From: Apostichopus japonicus
Lineage: Eukaryota > Echinodermata > Holothuroidea > Aspidochirotida > Stichopodidae
NCBI RefSeq assembly: GCF_037975245.1
Contig: NC_092572.1
Location: 8,820,001 to 8,884,000, forward strand
Length of the DNA: 64,000 nucleotides
Direction: 5' to 3'
The notes beneath the pieces were generated by a model. It searched no databases and was not told where the DNA came from. It was given only the letters and a program-made list of their open reading frames with translations. Positions 47,225 through 59,150 of this stretch are shown here, in pieces; position 1 is the stretch's first letter; the number at the start of each line of letters is the position of its first letter. A program made the translations under genes and the position numbers.

Positions 47225-49222
47225 AAGGTTTTTAATGGTTTACCACAGGTTGAGTGCAATGCAGATAATGTGAGATAATATTATTATTTGCTGCATTTAG
47301 TAACAATGTTATTGTCTTTTACACGATAGTGATGTAACACCCGGTACACGATTAGTACTCAACTACCTTTTAACATCTACTCAGTACTCACAATCGATGC
47401 AAAGTACTGAGAGGTTAAAACTACTTATTTTGTAACTCATGCTAAATAATCGTATACAGTTTAGAGTACTTTTACAAGTACCGACAAAACCAACAGTAAT
47501 ATGTAAATCTAGCATTACAACAGGACAACACATGCTGTGTGTGTGTTGCACGAATACCAAGAAGTATGGGCGATGTGCAGTATGTTACTAACATATGGAA
47601 CAAACAGTATTATGGTACAACCATGTGTACACTCCATACAGTAAGTCACAAGTTTGCTATTGCTGTGTCATTCCAACATCAGAAAACTATGAAGAATATT
47701 GAAACATTTTAAATTTGACAAGCAATGAAAAGGTTTAAGCAACAACACGTTCAAGTGTTTTATATCATTTGCTTACGATGTCAAGCAGGGAGCAGTTTTA
47801 AACATAAATAGGTTTTGTATATTACATAAATCAAAAGCACTTAACAAGTACCCGTAAGAAGAAGTACTCATATTCGGTACTCATACAGTATTCTAAAATG
47901 CTGTATTGCTATTCAGAAACTGGTACTCGCTAATTGCATCCTAAAAAATTGTACTCTGACTATGGTCCACTGCACTTGGAACCTAAAATAATCAGAAGCG
48001 TACGGAATACTTGTGAATTGCCATTGACTTTAGTCAACTTGTAAACAGCCCTTCCAAATGGAAACGGTTCCCTTACATCATCATTTTAACACATGAAACA
48101 TACCCTCTATACAACAAAATGTAACCAGAGTGGAAACCCGCTAATGTTTATTTGTTAAAGAAAAGTTAAATCACCGCATTATCGTGGAGACTCTAAACTA
48201 TCAGACAAATTCATCACCTTAAAGTTAGGTTATGACATTTTCTACCTCACATTATAGTCGTCAATGGCAGACTGAAGTAAAAACTTACACTATTGACCTA
48301 TCATCAAAGATATAGAAAACTGATGACCGTTAACAGCTACTGAAACTTCTTATCTCTATCTTAGGGTCTCAATAAACTCTTGGGGGTGCATGGGGTGCAA
48401 ATAATGGTAAGGATTCAGGCTATACATGTTATGTGTATGACTCAACTTTTCTCTTTGTGAGACATTGTGTTTTTACTCACATGACTTTTCAGTTCCACCA
48501 AAATTGTTGAGTTGTTGTCATAATGCAAATCTACAGTATAAACGTCTTGACATATCATATTAACAAGCTACATGGCATGACACACTCAACTACACACCCA
48601 AAGGTTCACCTGAGTAAGCACATGAATCTTATTTTCTGTGGCGTTTGAAAGTCATATGAGGTCAATGCTTGAAAACAATCACTCCAAAAGTTAATCTTGT
48701 ATGAACCTCATATTTAGTAAGTAGATCAGCCAAGCATATTCTTTTGCTTTCATTTTAGGTAAAAAATTTCGGGCAACCGACATGCTGGTCTTAAGACCTA
48801 TTAAAACTACTAAAGTAATCAAGATAATAGTTTGGACAGTTAACCAACAACTTATAGCATTTATCATTGAAGTCATGTTTCTACTAAAATTGATCGGTAC
48901 ATAGCACAGGTCAAGTTTCTAAAACATTTTAAAGTATTTTCGAAATGACTAACTTTTCAAAACTGCAATTAAGCTCAAATGTGGTTCAGTTGAGAGGTAG
49001 TGATATGTTTTACTCTCAGTAGTTCTGGCATAGTTCATTGTTCCTCAGTATATAGTATACAGCACATTACTTTGTATAAAGCTCTCAGCAACTTTCACCC
49101 TGACAGTAGTAATTATTTAAACATGATCAAACCTAAATATCACTCATTATATTATGTATACAACTAAATCAGTAGTGGTTGTTATTCTTGAAACTCCATT
49201 CAGAAACAATAAAACAACTCAC
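47225..49222. other. large intron, nothing recognised
   Basis: AT-rich sequence of 2 kb with no coding-like segment or element ends. The minus frame at 48691-48876 has no splice context. Confidence 0.5.
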
Positions 49223-49270
49223 CAGCATACGTTCATAGTCTTCATCTGTCATTTCATCTCCATTTGCATT
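49223..49270 (-). CDS. small acidic exon with in-frame ATG
   Basis: A 48-bp exon, phase 0 to 0, encoding NANGDEMTDEDYERML. Acceptor TTTCTATTCTTACAG, donor GTGAGT. The in-frame ATG (G at -3) could start a separate protein MTDEDYERML-FLCSLDFK... with two N-terminal DEDs. Alternatively it is a linker in a longer protein. Confidence 0.6.
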
Positions 49271-49872
49271 CTGTAAGAATAGAAAGATCAGTTACTGTAC
49301 ATTAGATGGGACAGCCTGGAGCACATGGCTACATGTACCATGATTACATATCATAATGAAAATGGAATAATAGAATTCTGTAGTTTCATTCAGGGGATGC
49401 TAAAGACATCAATGAACTTCACAAGACATGTTAGTAAATAACAATGAAATGTTTACTACAGATGAACCCCTTTCTGGTAGCTAAAACAACTTTGCCTCTT
49501 CTGACTTTTTTTTTTTGGTGGAAAAAATATTACAGATTCCATCCAATCATTGCATAATTTGTCATTCACAACACATATACTCTTATCTGTGCAGATGCTT
49601 TTATATTCTTGCTATTTCCAATTACACGCTTTACTAACGTTAATTCTACAATAATGTTAACAATTTGTTAGCATCTTATGCTCGTCAGCATTCATCAGTA
49701 TTGTAGCTAAGTGCTTATTGCAAATACTTCATGAAACGGCAATGCCAAAACCAAAATAAGGGCAGTCATTAAATTCCGTTCAACTGTAGGGGTTTAACAA
49801 ATGATGCAACTTAAATCCATACATATACTTATAGACATAACGGTATTAAAACAATGATAGACTCTCACTTAC

Positions 49873-49931
49873 TTCCCAACGGCCTGTAGACAAATTCAGC
49901 TTAACCTCAAGTGACAAATTTTTCCAAGACA
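49873..49931 (-). CDS. 59-bp two-tryptophan exon, first copy
   Basis: A 59-bp exon, phase 1 to 0, reading SWKNLSLEVKLNLSTGRWE after the split codon. Acceptor GCTTTCTTTGCAG, donor GTAAGT. Same length, phases and Trp spacing as 41637-41695. Its position argues that it belongs to the first NACHT cassette and links it to the exons downstream. Confidence 0.65.
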
Positions 49932-49939
49932 CTGCAAAG

Positions 49940-51806
49940 AAAGCAATATTTCAAGCGTACAAGTCTTTGCATAGTTTTGGCAACTATTAACATGCAATTT
50001 ACATTAAATGCCTTCCATGAGTATACCTTCTGTCCGCCATACACATCACAGACAGCTTAATGTAATCAGTACTGGTTTGTGTCATGCTCTCCAGCAACCA
50101 GGAGACCGTCGCTTTGACAAAATTGAGCAGAGGACTGTGGCACTTGACCTGTTGGTTGTCAAAGGGTCATTTTAATGCAGCACTTTGGTAATTCTCGCAC
50201 AAAACCAACCAGTCATCAATTTGCACCAACTGCTGTGCAGTTTTGTTACTACTGCTTTGGTAACTCGGGAGAATACCCTCGGAGAAATGGAGATATCGAA
50301 TGGGGAGTGAGATGAACTCATACTGCCCACTATAACAGAATGAAGCCATATCAAAGTAGGAATCTACCCGAAGATTCCGACCAGTCAAGACAGGATATTC
50401 CATAATTTTTGCAAAACAAAATTAATAAGCAAATATGCCATTATGGGAGCGACTCAACCTGCTGGCGCTGAAGTAAATCGGATGCTGGAACAAATTTCAA
50501 TGTACAAAGGAACCCCGTGCAATACATTTGTTCAAGTAGACCGATACACAATAACTCGAGAATTGGATTGTTGTGATATATCATAAGTTTTGTAAATTCT
50601 ATAGACTATATTTTGTGGAAATTTAATATAACATATTACTAAAAGAATGATTAATTTAAGTATTTTCATGTAAATCCAGAGTATTACATTCGCAGAGACT
50701 ATAAGACTTTTACCTTCTTAATTACTAGTTTAACAGTTTCGATAGAAAGGACATAGTGTCTTCCTGTGGGGGAATTCTAAAATTGGTTATTAGTTGTTAA
50801 GTTGCTTCCTTGTGTTGTTTCCGTGCAATCTGTCCACCCATTCCCTTTTTGTCGTTACTATTGAGACATTTTATTCCTTCCTTCCTTCCTCTTTGTAATT
50901 GTTGTTCTTCGCTGGAGTCGTTACTCCTGAAACTCTAGGTTTCTGAGGACCCCTCCCACACCCAACTCTGACCAGGTCATAGAAACTCAGATGCGAGGTC
51001 ATCTGGTCAATCACGTCACAGATGGTTTCCCTAGGAATGGACAGAGGGAGGCGCTTAGCTTGTCCTTGTACAGCTGTTTGAAGCCCAGGTAGGATGGGTC
51101 GAATTAAATTACGGTGTGTCTGAAGGAGCATGTGTTTGAAGATGATCGTGAGATGGATGAGTAAGACTCGGATTGCCTGTAGACAAGTGTTGTGAAATGT
51201 CACGGCAACATGTTTGAGTTATAGTTGAGACAGCATGTTGGAATCAGAGCCTGATATGAGCCTTGTTCCTGAGGAACATCCTCGTTCCTTATTGGTCTGT
51301 TATGACTGATATGGATGTTCGTTGAAAGTAAATGACCTTTCAAATGGTAAAATATCGCACAATTCAAGCCCCACTTATACACAAATTTCAGAATGGGGTG
51401 TGGCAAACTTCCATAACAACCAACAGGAATGCCCCTCCCCCACCCACTAAACAAAACAATAAACCCATTTGACGTTCAAAGTACACTTGAAATCTCTCAG
51501 TCTGTGAAAACAGTGCTTAAAACCTATGATAATATTTTAAGTTATTTAAATAATAATAAACTACTGGTAAAATTCATCATTTCATCACTTGACTTATATG
51601 GAATATTTGTTTTTGCCATTTCGATGCCAGTTACTATGCACTACCCCTTGAAGAGGGATAGAGGACACACATTCGTATTGGTCCTTTTCCGTACAGAGTG
51701 AGTAAATGAAGGTTTTGAGTCACCAAATATTCAATTCTCCGATATATTTCAGATTTGACCCCAGGGGCTCAATGAAAACACTGTTATTATTTAAGTAACA
51801 ACTTAC
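49940..51806. other. intron or intergenic stretch with one unexplained coding-like segment
   Basis: The minus strand at 50871-51164 has an acceptor (ACAACACTTGTCTACAG) followed by 97 open codons, AIRVLLIHLTIIFKHMLLQ... to EEGRKE, then TAA, at higher GC than its flanks. It could be a terminal exon of a separate first-cassette gene or a captured gene fragment. Its phase (0 or 2, depending on frame) does not fit exon 52085-52161 directly. Frames at 50167-50403 and 51200-51454 are not supported. Confidence 0.35.
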
Positions 51807-51911
51807 TGTCGATTTTAGCATATGTGTCATCCAAAGTCGTCTCCAACTTATTACATGATGGAGATGCTTGTGATGAACAACTCCAAACAGTATAGAAAAA
51901 CAACTTATGTA
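51807..51911 (-). CDS. possible optional exon between the cassettes
   Basis: A 105-bp segment with acceptor GATATTTTAACAG and donor GTAAGT, phase 1 to 1. It can therefore be included or skipped without shifting the frame between 52085-52161 and 49873-49931. The frame includes WSCSSQASPSCNKLETTLDD. No domain recognised. Confidence 0.4.
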
Positions 51912-52084
51912 CTGTTAAAATATCAAAGTCTTAAACAAAGACATGAGGATGTTTTTTTTCCTTTTTGGCAAATATATGTTAATTGTTCATTGTTTAAATG
52001 TAAGAGTTAAAATTAGCGTTGTTGTCATTACAAAACTCTTTCTCTCAATAGTTTTATTTAAGGAAAAACAAAAGATATGCTTAC

Positions 52085-52161
52085 CTTCACACTGATTAGA
52101 TCCTAAGTCACTAAGGAAACAACGATCATCAAAACTCCTAGGAAGTTTAGAATGTTTAAAC
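52085..52161 (-). CDS. internal exon after LRR-like exon, first cassette
   Basis: A 77-bp exon, phase 2 to 1, encoding FKHSKLPRSFDDRCFLSDLG then SNQCE. Acceptor GTTTTATCCGATAG, donor GTAAGC. Paralogous in position to 42521-42594. Confidence 0.65.
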
Positions 52162-52775
52162 CTATCGGATAAAACAACCATTGTTCATAAGTAAAATAAG
52201 TAAAACAGAGAAACGTATTAATGAAGAGTTCCCTCTTTACTATACCAAACCACTGCTGAAAATTGTTATATGCTCAAGTTGCATGGCAAGTGCTATAAAT
52301 GTCCTTTAAATTAATTATTGCAATAAGATAGTAAGATTTCATAAATGTTCTATATTTTTGTTAAGGTTTTAATGCTAAACTTTATAGTAATTTGTTTTTT
52401 TTGGGGTGGGGGGTTGGGTGGGGCTTCACAAAATGCACTCGTGGAGGTGCAAAACGTTATTGCACACCTTTCAAATTCATTTTCACCTGAGACCAATGGA
52501 ATGATGCAACAATGATACACAGTAAAGCTGTTATTCGAAAGGCAATTCAGTGGGATTTTAGAATAGCCTGCAACAAAGCATTACATTCACCTATTTTAAT
52601 ACAGGTTATAGGCTGACTGGCAGACACAAAATGATAGAATTACTAGTTCTTAAAACACCCAATTTGCAAAGTGTTATGACTTGATATATAATATAGCCAA
52701 ACTGTATTATGTAACCGGTAACATACTTCTCCAGAGTAGGAATATACCACAGAGAATGACATTAAAATATCATAC

Positions 52776-52975
52776 CGAACAGCTTTTAGCACTGTTATCT
52801 TTGAAAATAAACCCAAAAGACTAGCTGCTATGTCAACACAATTTGTAAAGGTCAGTGTCAGTTCTTCCACTGTTTCCAGCTTTGAAATCACAAGACCAGA
52901 AAAAAGGTGAAGCGTCTCTTGTTCCAAGTTTACTGATTTAACACAACAAGATAACTCCAGGGACGCTAATGGAAT
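52776..52975 (-). CDS. LRR-like exon after first NACHT
   Basis: A 200-bp exon, phase 0 to 2, beginning IPLASLELSCCVKSVNLEQE and containing LETVEELTLTFTNCVDIAA then LFSKITVLKAV. Leucine spacing suggests two or three degenerate leucine-rich repeats, the usual sensing part of NLRs. Acceptor TTTTTTCTTTTCAG, donor GTATGA. Confidence 0.7.
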
Positions 52976-53244
52976 CTGAAAAGAAAAAAGAAATGGCTAC
53001 AAGTAAGCTACTAGTTCATTGAGCTGACAGTGTTTCATTTTGGACACTTTCAGACACTAGTTTGCAGTGAGGTGTCATTATTGCTAAAACCAAGCAGTGT
53101 GACATAAATCACACACAATTGAATAGCTCAAATTCTAAAGTTACAGACTTTACTTGCGAGTGTGAAAAACCAGAACACCAAATGCCCTGGGCAGTAATTC
53201 CCACTCACGTTTCATATGCGTATAAAATATGACAATGCTAAAAA

Positions 53245-53495
53245 GATTCAAGTTTAAAACACTGCAGAAATGATTTCAAGTTAAAACCACTGCTGAAATA
53301 GTATCAAGTTTATACCACTGCTGAAATGATTCAAGTTTAAACCACTGCTGAAATGATTTCAAGTTTAAACCACTTCTGAAATGTTTTCAAGTTTAAACCA
53401 CTGGTGAAATGTTTTCAAGTTTAAACCACTGCTGAAATGTTTTCAAGTTTAAACCACTGCTGAAATGAATTCAAGTTTAAACCACCGCTGAAATG
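53245..53495. repeat. intronic tandem array, 28-29 bp unit
   Basis: About nine copies of TCAAGTTTAAACCACTGCTGAAATG followed by ATTT or TTTT. The array lies in the intron between the first NACHT exon and exon 52776-52975. Confidence 0.9.
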
Positions 53496-53714
53496 TAGAC
53501 GAGGAAGGTTCTTGCTTTGGCTTTATGTAGACCTGGAACTTAAAATACTGTAGTACAGGTTTCTTTCGGAAAGTCATGAAATTACTTGATACTTATGTAG
53601 GAAAATTCATTAATTAATCTTTTAGACAAATAATAATGAGCCAAGCCCATGAATATTTGATGATCAAAATGAACTGGTCCAAACATTTGAACCACTTAAT
53701 CAGAAATATCTTAC

Positions 53715-55234
53715 CTTCTGGTGTGATGCTATTTGAAGAAGCTGTATTGTTGATGTTTGTAGGGATTTGCTATCATAGTGGTTGACCACAAGCCCACTAC
53801 AGCAATACTTCCTGACCTCATTGTACTTGTCTTCACTGTCTGTTTCCAGTAGGCAGAGTGTTGCAAATATACGTGAAACCTTGGAGTTTTTAGTGAAAAG
53901 ATCAAGGATTATCTTCGCTGTAGCTTTGTTCAGTCCACATGCAAATCGGTAAACATATTGGTGTTCAATGTGATTCAGGTTCACTAATGCCTTTTTTGCA
54001 AGGTGTTTTGTGTCTTCTTGTTTGGCTAATCCTGAAATGTGGAAAGCTGCAAAATACTCTTGAAAAATCTTGTGAAAAAATCTGAAATGTGTTTTTGATG
54101 TTTCCCAGAAACTCTCGTTTGCTCCTGGGGCTTTGGCATTATATGGCATCTCTTCTTGCACCAAGATACCAGAACTAGTGTACATCTCAAGGGTAGCCTT
54201 TTCAATTAGTTTGTTAAGTTCAGACGCTTCCCAAAGAAGCTTTTGGTTTTGACTGCAAAGTCCATTGAAAGCAAGTTCAGCTAGTTGTCGCAGCATCGGT
54301 TCCAGTGAACTGTCAGTAAGTTGGTCGGGTGCATCTTTGTTTCGTTGATGACTGAGCAATGTTCTCATCATTTCAGCAAAGAAACCAGTGACGGTATCCA
54401 AGTTCTCCGTTATTTCTTCATTCCCACGAATGTGAGCAAATACCACAAAAAACAAAGGCACTTTACAAATGGCATCAATTGCTGGATTTTGCTGCAATTG
54501 CCTCAAGATTCGGTCTTTAAGTACGCCAGCATTATCTGTAGAACCAAAGGCGTTCTTAATGTAGGCCTTCTGCATATCCTTATTAAATCCAGATAATCTA
54601 AAATGCTTCATTGTAGGGCTCGGAAGATGAGGAATATAGCCCTTTCTCGTAGAGCATATTGCAGTGCATTGTTCAAGCAATTTGTTGTTCATGATCTGAG
54701 CCACAAAAGATTGAGGAGAACCCCTATCTGAATATTCATCAAAACCGTCAAAGCCTATCAAGAGGGCGCTCACATTGTCATTTATCACATCCTTAATGGC
54801 TTCCGCTGTCAGTGGATTGTCGTCTGGAAGTTGTGATCTAATGGCTTGATAGATACATTTGACATTGCATAGCTCTTTAAGAGGTAAAAGGACGAAAATA
54901 CTGAATCTATTCACAGGCGATTCCGGTGACTGATTAAAAAAGTCATGTGCATACTGCCGTAGCAAAGTTGATTTACCATACCCAGGCTCACCATCAATGA
55001 GTATCCGGGTACCATCTGGGTCCTTAAGTGGTTTGAACAAGTCATGTCGGGATTGGATGGCAGTCCATCGACAAGGATCTTTTTCTCCTTTTCTTCGATC
55101 TAATACTTTAATTGCACCTTCTATGTATACGTTACTTGCACATAAGCTGACAGGTTCAAAAGGGACAGGTTTAATTTGCGCATACTTCCGATGGTAAGCT
55201 CTCTCCAGTGCATCTACAAGGCTTTCACGATTTA
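53715..55234 (-). CDS. first NACHT exon (NLR-type NTPase)
   Basis: A 1,520-bp exon, entry phase 1, exit phase 0, starting NRESLVDALERAYHRKYAQI, the helical stretch usual before NACHT. Walker A is GEPGYGKST (near 54960-54990), Walker B is LLIGFDGFDEY (near 54740), sensor 1 is ICSTRKG with the arginine kept, and the winged-helix signature is FFHKIFQEYFAAFH near 54050. All key NTPase residues are present, so this domain should bind and probably hydrolyse ATP. Acceptor TTAATTTTCAG, donor GTAAGA. The N-terminal part is short and has no recognised death-fold domain, unlike the second NACHT. Confidence 0.92.
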
Positions 55235-55693
55235 CTGAAAATTAAATTAAGAGGCAATTGATTTTTCAAACTCTTACCGAAAAGTTTCGATGTCAATAAT
55301 TGCTCCACATAAAATGAAAATTGTAGTGATCCGACAGACCAAGGTAATTTAGACAAAATTTGCAACACAAAATGTAACCATGACATTTGTTCTTCTTAAA
55401 ATGAGAACAAAAATACTTTCCGCTGACAATCTTTTTTTTTATCAAAATTGTATTCTGAAATCTATCTCATTGGAAGTTATTATACTAACTAACCAGAATA
55501 CTAACCAGAAAGCTAACTCGCTTAGGTAGTCAAACCGTAAATGACACATTGTATAGGAGAACATTCCAGAGTAACAATGGTTTGTGTACAACATTTGAGC
55601 TGACCACTGAACTGATAACAATCATAATAAAAATAAAAATAAAATAAAACTGTTAGCAAACTGCTTATCCACTAGAAAGCCTGTGTAATAGAA

Positions 55694-55844
55694 TGTGTAA
55701 AAGTAAGTTGACCTGACGTTTCGATCCTAGCAGGATCTTCTTCAGAGGCTAAAAAAGTTTTTTTTAGCCTCTGAAGAAGCTTTTTTTAGCCTCTGAAGAA
55801 GATCCTGCTAGGATCGAAACGTCAGGTCAACTTACTTTTACACA
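55694..55844. repeat. 63-bp perfect inverted repeat, Penelope-like, hammerhead-like core
   Basis: Arms 55694-55756 and 55782-55844 are exactly complementary over 63 bp. The 25-bp spacer contains a further partial copy (TTTTAGCCTCTGAAGAAGC). Read on the plus strand, the right arm has CTGAAGA, an extra A, a 5-bp stem GATCC/GGATC, then GAAA, ACGT and C. This is the order of a hammerhead ribozyme core with one additional base. Similar copies are at 119-178 and 14598-14697. Hammerhead motifs in the terminal repeats of Penelope-like elements are established knowledge. Activity of this variant is not established. Confidence 0.85.
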
Positions 55845-56411
55845 ACAATTATAATAAACTAAAATGTGGACCTTCATAGCAACCACCAAGTCCATTCATG
55901 CTTTGTTTTACAGGAGTGTACAGTATTTGTTTACAGAGTATTAGAAACTGACCTTTTTTAACCTCAAATGACCTTTGACCTACACATATTCCATTAGGCA
56001 TGTTCTGCTCACCATTCACCAAGGGAATCTCCTGAACATATTATTAACTTCAAACAAGATGTACTTATCATGAGTCATCACGTTTACAAGGTTTTCAGAT
56101 CTTGATCTATACTTTTAACCATGATCTTTGATCTCCACTAGATTCAAAATGGTTCTTTTGCTCACCAAGTGGGTTATATATTATGTAGAGTATCCAACAA
56201 ACTGTGCATAAATTGTAGAATTCTTGTTTATAAGGTTTTCAACCTTTCCTCTATGTGGACTTTCATATGACATTTGACTTTCACTGATATCAATAGGGTT
56301 CTGTCGTGGAGGCATGTGCTTTTGAGAAACGAGTGTGAGGCAGCCAATCAGTTATCGTGATATCATTGTCTTAAATATTATAGGCATATCATATTATTGA
56401 TCTATAGTGCA

Positions 56412-57000
56412 GTAATAATTCATTTATTTTATTTATTTAAACTTTATTTAATTTAGGATGACTCGGCTAGCCAGAGCTTATCTTCCCCAAGGCCCTCACT
56501 TACAAAGGCAAATAAAAAAGATTTGTAGTGAAAATAAAATTGAGACGTTTAGACACAAATAAAGAAGCAAATGAAAGAGTACTGTATAAGGAGAGCAGGT
56601 AGAAATACAGACAATAAGAGAAGCGGAAGGATAAAACAACAGTAAATAAAACACATAAACAGGTAAAGCAAACAATTAACACAAACAAAACCCTGAAGCA
56701 TAGGAATGAAATGAAATAATAAAACAAATATATAGTCTTATCATTTTAAAGTAGATAAATATACATTATATGTAAGGTTTAGTAAACGTTTAAAACAATT
56801 TAAATTAGGACGATTTCTGATACTTATAGGTAAAATGTTCCAATATTTTGCCCCAAGGTAAGAAAATAATAATGAATTGAAAAATAATGAACTGCACCGG
56901 CAACAAGCATACTTCCCATAATGTTTAGCACATACAATGTACGTTCCATAGCTTACCAGGTTTGGATATTTACGACTGACGGGCTTACCTGTCTCCACAC
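56412..57000 (-). mobile_element. 5'-truncated non-LTR (LINE) retrotransposon
   Basis: On the minus strand the frame 56741-56998 ends with LFSYLGAKYWNILPISIRNR, NLNCFKRLL and a stop. This is the conserved C-terminal stretch of LINE reverse transcriptases (G...WN.LP..IR....  FK..L). The 3' UTR runs through a GCTCTGGCTAGCC hairpin and ends in an AAATAAA-type tail near 56412-56440. Most of the element is missing. Confidence 0.7.
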
Positions 57001-57761
57001 AACCTTAGCATTCTCGTTCTACCGTGCCTAGAATTAACCGGTAACCTTCTAACAGTGTGCGCCTTCTATGACCTCTATAAGTATGTAATACAAAACAGGA
57101 AACCGCTCCCAAATCTGTCTCAGAAACCTTCCCAAATCTAAAGGGAAACCAATCAGTCTGCTCACTTAATATGAACACTTCTTCCTTCTCCTGAAATACA
57201 CCAATATGGTCCTGATTAACACAGTTCCGAGCAAATTGGATCGAAAAGAAATCAGACCACAAAGCGAACATTCTTGACACTTTGGATGGTAGAATGAGAA
57301 GGGAATGGAAGGGCAATGTACAGAGGTGTCCGGTAATTGAGGGAGCACTGTTAAAAGGTTACATATTCATTCAAGTCATGGAACAACGACAGTGCGAAGG
57401 TTGTGAGGGGACAGGTAAGCGACGAGCAAGGTAAATCTGTCTGTTTACCACGAAATTTAATAACTGTGTCTACTGTGAATGTCCTTTTGTTATTTAAACA
57501 ATTTCTGTCCTCAGAGAGTACTAATTCTTGAGACACAATGTTATGATGCTACCATGTTGACATCAGGCAAATCATTAAAAACATTTCTTAATGATTTCAT
57601 TATGTATAGTATATCTGATGATGTGATAACAATTTAGAAAATCACGGATAACACAAACTCATCTACACCCTAGTTAACATGTGTAAAAGTTGAAACGGCA
57701 TTTCACCCAGCAAATATGAACCATGTAAAGAAAAAGTACCAACCATCAGATTCTTTCTTAC

Positions 57762-57843
57762 CAGTTGTTTTGGATTTTTGGTATGATCCAGTCCCTTGGT
57801 TACAATGTTTCGATTCCTTTTCTTTTATTGCTTGATTTCCCAT
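57762..57843 (-). CDS. start exon of the NACHT locus
   Basis: ATG at 57843 (A at -3, G at +4) opens MGNQAIKEKESKHCNQGTGS then YQKSKTT, ending in phase 1 at a GTAAGA donor and joining the NACHT exon as a Val codon. The first residues MGN leave N-myristoylation conceivable, but a Ser/Thr at position 6 is missing. The frame is open further upstream to an acceptor (TATGCATTGCAG, exon start 57939) and from there could join 59151 in phase 0. The upstream reading LVYCSAVCDGG looks slightly Ig-like, but I prefer the ATG start. Confidence 0.55.
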
Positions 57844-57944
57844 TATGCGCAACTGTACATCACCCTGGGAGACACCTACTGTAACTGTGCAGAACTGAAC
57901 TGTATTTCCTCCATCACATACAGCACTGCAGTACACCAGCTGCA

Positions 57945-59150
57945 ATGCATACCATACAAACATTAACATAACGATAAAGGGTAAGTGCACATAACAATAA
58001 CACTGGAAAATGGCATGTATATCATGCAGTATAAGTCTTACACTACATAGTATGTAGTACATGATACAATGGGGTAAGAGCCGGGGGAGGGGCACTGGGG
58101 ACACGTGTACCCCCCACTTTTTTTCAAAATAGTAAATGTGCCTTACTGGCAAATAAAATGTGCCCCTTTGATGAAGAACTGCCTTTTGAATATCTTAGGC
58201 CTTTGTTCATTTAATAATTTATTTTAGTTATTCAGTTTTAGTCTGTACATGCTATTTTTAAAATGGCATCCCATATCTTTGTGTAGCACCGTTAAAAAGA
58301 AACAATCTCAATAATAGTATTGATAGCATACTAACACATTATATATATTTAAGTGATAGCATAGTACAGCACCCTGAGTACATACCATACCCTACATAAT
58401 CTGAATCATATTCTATCGTGTTTATAAGGTTCTCAGATCTTTACTTTTGAACTTTACAACTCGGCAAGTAACAATAGGGTTCCTCTACCTTATAAGGTGC
58501 ATCCACATAACAATGAAGTTACCGAACCATATATTATTTGAGTTATTAGGTGTAAAAGCCAGAACGTCACGCACACTAACACCCCGCCCACGCCTGCGTG
58601 ACAACTACAATGGTTACTGAGCCTCGTAACTAAAAATCATTAGGGACCTCAGGCTAACAACGATGTTTGAATATAACAGTATTTCACTGGATACCAGTAT
58701 GCTATACATACATATATGCCCGCGCATCCTGTGACAAAGGTAGGCGTCGTTTTTAGAAGACCCAGCTAGTGTGACCACAATCCTGTGTGTAGGCTTACAT
58801 GTACAGACAAAACAGTAACTTTTAAAGGATTGAAACACTCAATATTTCAAGTTTCGGCTACTTCAAGTTCATGAAGTAATGACCCATTTGTCTTTTACAC
58901 CTGATAATGAATGAAAGCAAAGTAAAAGCTGTGTCTTTTTTTTAAAAGCAAAAGGTTTTCAATCAAGAAGTAATATATGAAGTGGTTAGGATTTATTGTA
59001 ACATACGGTAACATACAGCGTCCCTTTGTTTAAACAGGTTAAACGTTGATAAAATGTGTTGAAGGAAACACGTTAGTTGTTTCCAAAGCGTTCAAGATCG
59101 ATGCTGTGAAATGTATTTTCTACATGACATTTGTTATACTAATAACTCAC
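57945..59150. other. probable 5' intron, nothing recognised
   Basis: AT-rich sequence with a short segment (58070-58140) that resembles the G-rich, C-rich ends of the hAT-like elements. No exon recognised. Confidence 0.4.

Larger units (their letters stand above)
55240..57761. other. intron hosting two retroelement remnants
   Basis: The intron between exon 57762-57843 and the first NACHT exon. It contains the inverted repeat at 55694-55844 and a 3' LINE fragment at 56412-57000. No hidden exon recognised. Confidence 0.6.

Noticed and set aside
57005-57316. Minus ORF upstream of the LINE C-terminus
   Set aside because: It is in line with the LINE fragment but lacks reverse transcriptase motifs, so I did not extend the element to it.
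57762-58152. Ig-like reading (LVYCSAVCDGG) upstream of the NACHT start
   Set aside because: The similarity is only a Y-x-C pattern with no complete Ig fold in adjoining exons. A good Kozak ATG at 57843 gives a simpler start.
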